A stretch of DNA of 28,056 nt, from positions 1 through 28,056 of the forward strand of contig WGAE01000255.1 of NCBI GenBank assembly GCA_015489185.1, in the 5' to 3' direction. The notes under the pieces are model-generated. The model was not told the origin of the DNA. It did no database searches and worked only from the letters and a program-made list of their open reading frames with translations. Source of the stretch: Campylobacterales bacterium. Lineage in GTDB: Bacteria; Campylobacterota; Campylobacteria; Campylobacterales; QNZT01. Positions 24,223 through 28,056 of this stretch are shown here, piece by piece. A program made the position numbers and the translations under genes. Position 1 is the first letter of the stretch; each line of letters starts with the position of its first letter.

Positions 24223-24820
24223 ATTGTTTCTCCAGTATCATTTTACGATAAAGCACCACAGCGACGATGATACCCAGATATGATCCCATGACGACATCCG
24301 AAAAGTAGTGGGCGCCGACGGTTACACGGCTGAAAGCGACAGTAGCGGCAAACAGAAAAAGAGGAATACTCAAACGTGGAAAGAGCAGGGCAAGTGCCGT
24401 TGCCGTGGTAAAAACGGTTGCCGAATGTCCGGAAGGGAAAGAGACGTATGCATAGTGTATCCCAAGTCCCGCAAAACCGTAATCGCCGTTTGCAAAAAGG
24501 AGTTTTGGACGCATTCTTCCGAAAGGAATCTTTAACAGCCAGACCGCAATTCCCGCAGCGATATTGGTCACAAAAACGTAGAGCGCCATTTGTGCGTATC
24601 GGCTTTTGTGCAGGTGTCTGAACAGAAAATAGAGCAAAATCGACGGGACCATATACCAGTGGCTTTTGCCAAGAAACGACAAAGAGGAGATAAATCTTTC
24701 CCACTCGCTGTCGTGATCATGAAAATAGTATGCCAGCGGTTTGTCGATATACAAATAGGAAAAGATGACGGTACCGATCACCGTCAGGAAAATGATGATA
24801 TGTTTCGTACGTATTCGCAA
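24206..24820 (-). CDS. PAP2-family membrane phosphatase
   Basis: A 204-residue inner-membrane phosphatase with about six hydrophobic segments and all three active-site motifs of the PAP2 family: K97-X6-R104-P105, P129-SGH132, and S164-R165-X5-H171-X3-D175. Relatives act on phosphatidylglycerol phosphate (PgpB), undecaprenyl pyrophosphate (recycling to the monophosphate) or lipid A phosphates (LpxE/LpxF). As first gene of a cassette that consumes undecaprenyl phosphate, a carrier-recycling or lipid-A role is plausible, but the substrate cannot be decided from motifs. The start is TTG at 24820 with AGGAG at 24826-24830 (minus strand). A TATAAT at 24844-24839 lies just upstream. Confidence 0.92.
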   Translation of the reverse strand: MRIRTKHIIIFLTVIGTVIFSYLYIDKPLAYYFHDHDSEWERFISSLSFLGKSHWYMVPSILLYFLFRHLHKSRYAQMALYVFVTNIAAGIAVWLLKIPFGRMRPKLLFANGDYGFAGLGIHYAYVSFPSGHSATVFTTATALALLFPRLSIPLFLFAATVAFSRVTVGAHYFSDVVMGSYLGIIVAVVLYRKMILEKQFVQNS

Positions 24821-24838
24821 AGTATCTCCTGAACGGTG

Positions 24839-24844
24839 ATTATA
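24839..24844 (-). promoter_or_regulatory. -10 element for cassette B
   Basis: A perfect TATAAT reads on the minus strand at 24844-24839, 18 bases before the PAP2 TTG start, predicting a leader of about 12 bases that still contains the AGGAG site. No T-rich terminator hairpin separates it from the permease gene upstream. Confidence 0.5.
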
Positions 24845-24893
24845 ATGAAATAACCATTATTCACGCTTTAAACTAGCACAGGACGATACCTCT

Positions 24894-26042
24894 TTACGAT
24901 TCGCAACATCCGCCTTCGCTGCAACAGCTTGTCTCTTTGTTTGCAAACAGGGGATTAAAGATAAACCAGAGCACGAGACTCCATAACAATGCGCTGCTGA
25001 GATATGCGATGATCCCCGCATGTTCGCCCATATGTACCAGTGCTTTGGGGTCGATGTCGTTTTTATCGAAAAGATAATCGAGTCCGAGACCAAAAAGCAC
25101 ACTTCCGACGATAATACTTCCAAGATAGATATAAAGAGACCGGTTTCCGAGAATTTTTTTGACCACACCGATCGTGACGGTATTGGTCGCCGGTCCGGCG
25201 CTGAGAAAAACGAACGCGGCTCCGGCACTTACACCTGAGAGCATCAATCCCGCGGCAATGGGCAGCGAAGCGGTCGCGCAGACATACATTGGTACCGCGA
25301 TGGCGATGACGATCAGGTAGGAGAGCCAGTGGTAGGTTTTGAGAATTTCACTCAGGTTATCAGGAATAGCGACAGTGATCAACGCACCCAGCAGCAGTCC
25401 CCAGAAAAGCGGTTTGGCGATATCGCCAAGCAGGGTAACGAATCCGTATTTGAGCGCGGCTGTCATAGAAAAACGTTTGTTTTGGGTACCGCTGTTTTCG
25501 CAACCGCAACCCGATTCACAATGCTCTTTGGGTTCCTGAGGACGTGTCGCAAATGTACCGGATACGGATGCGGCGGAAAAGGAGGGTGTCTGGGGTTTTG
25601 GTGTGAAGCCTGGCTTTGGTGTTTGGGATTCACGGGCAAAAATATTGGTCAAAATTCCTGCGATTATCGAAATGATCATCGATGTGACGATACGATATAT
25701 AGTAAATATCCAGCCGAAGATGCCGTAGGTTGCGAGAATTGAGTCGATACCGGTGATCGGTGTGGAGATCAGAAAGGAGAGCGTTGCCCCTTTGCTCGCA
25801 CCGCTCTTTTTGATGCCGGTTGCAAGAGGAATGACGCCGCATGAACAGACAGGCAACGGAATGCCGAAAAGCGTCGCCTTGACAACGGAACTGACATTTT
25901 CTTTACCCAGGTGTTTGGTAACAATCGCCTCGGGCACGAGTTCATGAAGTATTCCCGCAAAAAGCAGCCCGAAAAGAATATAGGGTGCCATTGCGTTGCT
26001 CAGTTCCAACAGTGCTTCAAAAAACGTTGCAAAATATTCCAT
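24894..26042 (-). CDS. SO_0444-family Cu/Zn efflux permease
   Basis: A 382-residue inner-membrane permease with about eight hydrophobic segments, related to DUF318/ArsP-type permeases and matching the SO_0444 family linked to copper and zinc efflux. Metal-handling cysteines are prominent: C66-S-C68 (PLPVCSCGVIPL) in a membrane segment, C255 (MYVCATASLP) in the matching repeat, a soluble loop with C175, C179 and C181 (HCESGCGCENSG), and a tail CCSEGGCC at 373-380. SAGPATNT at 281-288 is a further family motif. The long Pro/Ser-rich loop (138-190) between the two halves is probably cytoplasmic and may deliver metal. AGGAG precedes the ATG by 9 bases. It lies between the Psr-like genes and cassette B, with no obvious functional tie to either. 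Confidence 0.88.
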   Translation of the reverse strand: MEYFATFFEALLELSNAMAPYILFGLLFAGILHELVPEAIVTKHLGKENVSSVVKATLFGIPLPVCSCGVIPLATGIKKSGASKGATLSFLISTPITGIDSILATYGIFGWIFTIYRIVTSMIISIIAGILTNIFARESQTPKPGFTPKPQTPSFSAASVSGTFATRPQEPKEHCESGCGCENSGTQNKRFSMTAALKYGFVTLLGDIAKPLFWGLLLGALITVAIPDNLSEILKTYHWLSYLIVIAIAVPMYVCATASLPIAAGLMLSGVSAGAAFVFLSAGPATNTVTIGVVKKILGNRSLYIYLGSIIVGSVLFGLGLDYLFDKNDIDPKALVHMGEHAGIIAYLSSALLWSLVLWFIFNPLFANKETSCCSEGGCCES

Positions 26043-26096
26043 ACAGTTTTTCTCCTAATTAATTTTAGGATAGTTTCGTTATAAAAAAGCTTAATG

Positions 26097-27389
26097 TCAA
26101 GAGGAGGTATGGTGATTCCTGTTTTTGGTGATCAAAGATACGTCGAAAAGCGTATTTATCAGAGAGTAGACAAAGAGTGCGACGCCGAAGGAGCCGATGC
26201 AAATCAAAATTTCTGAAAGAGAAGGAGGGACGAAGATCATCGAGAGCACCGGTTCATATTCGCCGTATTTTTCGTATCCTGTACCGAAGCGATCGCTCAT
26301 CGGGTAGGCGTTAGCGCCGTAAACGAAAATAAATCTTCCCAGATATGAACCGATAATGATCGAAACGGCGGCAGCCATTTTCAGAAAATATTTGCCGTGT
26401 TCGCGGTAAAGCAGAAGAAACGGAATACCGATTGCGAAAATGAGATAAGTGACAAAATACCAGCGAAACGGACCGAAAAGGATAATCTGTGCCCATTTTT
26501 GATCGACGAAAAGGTATGCTGTCGCTTCATAGGCGCCAAGTATCACGACACAGTAAAGTGCAATGTGTTTCAAAAGACGAATCAACGACCGAAACATATT
26601 TTCCGACAACTGTTCACGATAGACGATAAAAGCGTAGAGCATCATGAAAGCGGCGGAAACGGCAATTGAGGAGATCAGAAAATAGAGTGTGATCAGAGGA
26701 TATGTTGTCCAGAGATGACGTGCTTCATTCATATTAAAGAGTGATGACTGGATATAGTATTCACTAAGTTCTGCAAATAAACTCAACAGCAGTACAGGGA
26801 CAGTCAATCTCCGTGCCAAAGTGCGTTTTTGTGTCAGAAGCAGATAGAGTTCTGCCAGAATCAACGGAATATAGATGAAGTAGAGCGGTAGCATTAACCA
26901 CATGGCGGCTTTGGTATTGGTACTGAAGAAGAGTGCTTTGATATGCAGCAGATTCAAATCACTTGCGATCGTGAAAAGTCCCGCAAAAATCATTGCCAGC
27001 CCCATCGTGATAAACCCTGCGGCGGTTTTTTCAAAAAGTCGTACTCTTAACAATTCTCCCAGTGAGACGACAAAAATGATGCCGCTTCCGGTATAGAGCA
27101 TATACATATAGTTGACAATATAAAGTGTCCACGGCGCTTCACGATGTACTTCCGAACTGTTGCCGAACACCGCCTCTTTCATTGCTTCAGCCAGGGCTCT
27201 GTTTCCGGGATCGGAAGCGGCGTCCCATGCGTTGACGGCATCATTTAAATAGCGCGTATGAAACACATCAACCAGTCCGATCAGACCGAGTATCAGAAAA
27301 AGGAGTGCGAGTAGTGTCGTACGTTTTGTCAAAAATGTACGCATGGAGAATCGGTTGATCTCCAGACCCAATATCAGGCGTTTCGCCAT
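26097..27389 (-). CDS. NrfD/PsrC-type quinone-interacting membrane subunit
   Basis: A 430-residue integral membrane protein with about 10 hydrophobic segments, of the NrfD family that exchanges electrons between the quinone pool and a periplasmic iron-sulfur subunit. It is the membrane anchor of a molybdoenzyme of the polysulfide/sulfur reductase type (PsrC) or a relative. Long polar periplasmic loops are seen at about 40-85 (NAWDAASDPGNRALAE) and near 360 (ANAYPMSDRFGTGYEKYG). Its ATG at 27389 overlaps the iron-sulfur subunit gene by 16 bases, which fixes them as one operon. Ten segments is more than the eight of Thermus PsrC, so the exact subtype is open. A 54-base AT-rich gap separates it from the permease gene. 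Confidence 0.87.
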   Translation of the reverse strand: MAKRLILGLEINRFSMRTFLTKRTTLLALLFLILGLIGLVDVFHTRYLNDAVNAWDAASDPGNRALAEAMKEAVFGNSSEVHREAPWTLYIVNYMYMLYTGSGIIFVVSLGELLRVRLFEKTAAGFITMGLAMIFAGLFTIASDLNLLHIKALFFSTNTKAAMWLMLPLYFIYIPLILAELYLLLTQKRTLARRLTVPVLLLSLFAELSEYYIQSSLFNMNEARHLWTTYPLITLYFLISSIAVSAAFMMLYAFIVYREQLSENMFRSLIRLLKHIALYCVVILGAYEATAYLFVDQKWAQIILFGPFRWYFVTYLIFAIGIPFLLLYREHGKYFLKMAAAVSIIIGSYLGRFIFVYGANAYPMSDRFGTGYEKYGEYEPVLSMIFVPPSLSEILICIGSFGVALFVYSLINTLFDVSLITKNRNHHTSS

Positions 27390-28048
27390 TGTGCTTTCCT
27401 TTTCGATTTTGCGTGTTCCAGAATCGGTTTGAAAGTTTCCCAGGTATGAATCGTTGTACCGGTATCAACAGAGTTCATCGCAAAAAACGGATCTTTTTCG
27501 GGTAACAGATAGAAGAGTTTGGGAACAGTATTTTCAGACTCTTTGAGGACATAGAATTTTCGTTTTTTCAGTAACCGGACCAGATCGCCGTTTTCATCAT
27601 CCAGATCGCCGAAAAGGCGTACTTTGGTCGGGCAGGTCGCTTGGCAGGCGGTTGTCGTTTCGCCGTGGACGATACGTGTGTCGTAACAGAAGGTGCATTT
27701 GTCCACCGCAACATGTTTGTCGTCGACAAATCGGGCATCGTAGGGGCACGCTTCCATACATCCCTTACAGAGAATGCAGGTCTCTTTGTCCGTAAAAACC
27801 AGCCCGCCTTCAACGAAGTGGCTGGCACCCGTCGGACAGACATCGACACAGGGGGCATCGAGACAGTGATTGCATTGGGAAGGGTGGAGTGCGACGAAAG
27901 GTTTGCCGAATATCACCTTTTCACTTTGTGAAACCCAGATGCGTTGCTTATCCGCACCAAGCTGCACACCGTTTTGCTCTTTGCACGCTACTTCACAGGC
28001 TTTGCAGTCAATACAGTTTTGATACTCCAGTGCCATTGCGAAATTCAT
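27374..28048 (-). CDS. Four-cluster [4Fe-4S] electron-transfer subunit, PsrB-like
   Basis: A 224-residue protein of the DmsB/PsrB/NrfC family that conducts electrons between a molybdopterin catalytic subunit and an NrfD-type membrane subunit. Sixteen cysteines form four cluster motifs: C12, C15, C18 and C22; C59, C62, C67 and C71; C91, C94, C97 and C101; and C118, C121, C135 and C139. There is no signal peptide, so if it acts in the periplasm it would travel with a Tat-exported partner. The ATG at 28048 is 8 bases from the window edge, so its ribosome-binding site cannot be judged; MALEYQ at 28036 is an alternative. The catalytic subunit gene is probably immediately upstream, beyond the edge. 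Confidence 0.92.
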   Translation of the reverse strand: MNFAMALEYQNCIDCKACEVACKEQNGVQLGADKQRIWVSQSEKVIFGKPFVALHPSQCNHCLDAPCVDVCPTGASHFVEGGLVFTDKETCILCKGCMEACPYDARFVDDKHVAVDKCTFCYDTRIVHGETTTACQATCPTKVRLFGDLDDENGDLVRLLKKRKFYVLKESENTVPKLFYLLPEKDPFFAMNSVDTGTTIHTWETFKPILEHAKSKRKAQWRNA

Positions 28049-28056
28049 ATCATACC

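Noticed and set aside
24243..24704. Second minus-strand frame inside the PAP2 gene
   Set aside because: The PAP2 frame carries all three phosphatase motifs; the alternative is an out-of-frame shadow.

Overview
The window looks like a chromosomal stretch from a member of the Campylobacterota (former Epsilonproteobacteria), probably a sulfur- or hydrogen-metabolising environmental lineage of the Sulfurovum/Sulfurimonas type. The reasons are the gene families (a saccharopine-dehydrogenase-like carboxynorspermidine synthase, a PsrB/PsrC-type sulfur respiratory module, a lone FTR catalytic chain), the T-rich spacers with TATAAT-like -10 elements, and very tight gene packing. The genus is an inference; there is no rRNA here to settle it. 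I found 28 protein genes, no tRNA or rRNA, no CRISPR array and no transposase. No gap between genes exceeds about 175 bases.

Region by region: 1-2.8 kb (+) holds katG and a Dps-like thioferritin, a peroxide-defence pair. 2.8-6.8 kb (-) holds nhaA, a small lipoprotein and a large secreted chitin-deacetylase-like enzyme. 6.9-9.3 kb (-) holds nrdB, a nitrilase-family hydrolase and pcm, overlapping end to end. 9.3-10.8 kb holds a beta-barrel-like protein (-) and an unknown cytosolic protein (+) from overlapping divergent promoters. 10.8-13.4 kb (-) is glycosylation cassette A: GT2, LAB_N and ArnT-like. 13.5-14.9 kb (-) is a cysteine-rich lipoprotein coupled to an SDR. 15-19 kb holds two more lipoproteins (+), ftrB and carboxynorspermidine synthase (-), and a solitary D12 adenine methyltransferase (-). 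19-20.9 kb (+) is a two-domain NAD synthetase. 20.9-24.8 kb (-) is glycosylation cassette B: PAP2, ArnT-like, GT2 and a YbhN-like membrane protein. 24.9-28 kb (-) holds a Cu/Zn permease and the PsrB- and PsrC-like subunits of a molybdoenzyme whose catalytic gene probably lies just outside the right edge.

The most coherent theme is envelope sugar chemistry. Two paralogous sets, each a polyprenyl-phosphate glycosyltransferase (GT2) plus a membrane sugar transferase (GT83/ArnT-like), lie 8 kb apart with different partner membrane proteins. This is consistent with two parallel routes that load a sugar on a lipid carrier and move it to a periplasmic acceptor; donor and acceptor cannot be read from sequence.

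The most striking nucleotide-level feature is a perfect 15-base inverted repeat flanking the nhaA start codon. Each arm contains TTATCCACA, the classic DnaA-box core, and in mRNA the arms would form a long stem with the ribosome-binding site and start codon in the loop.
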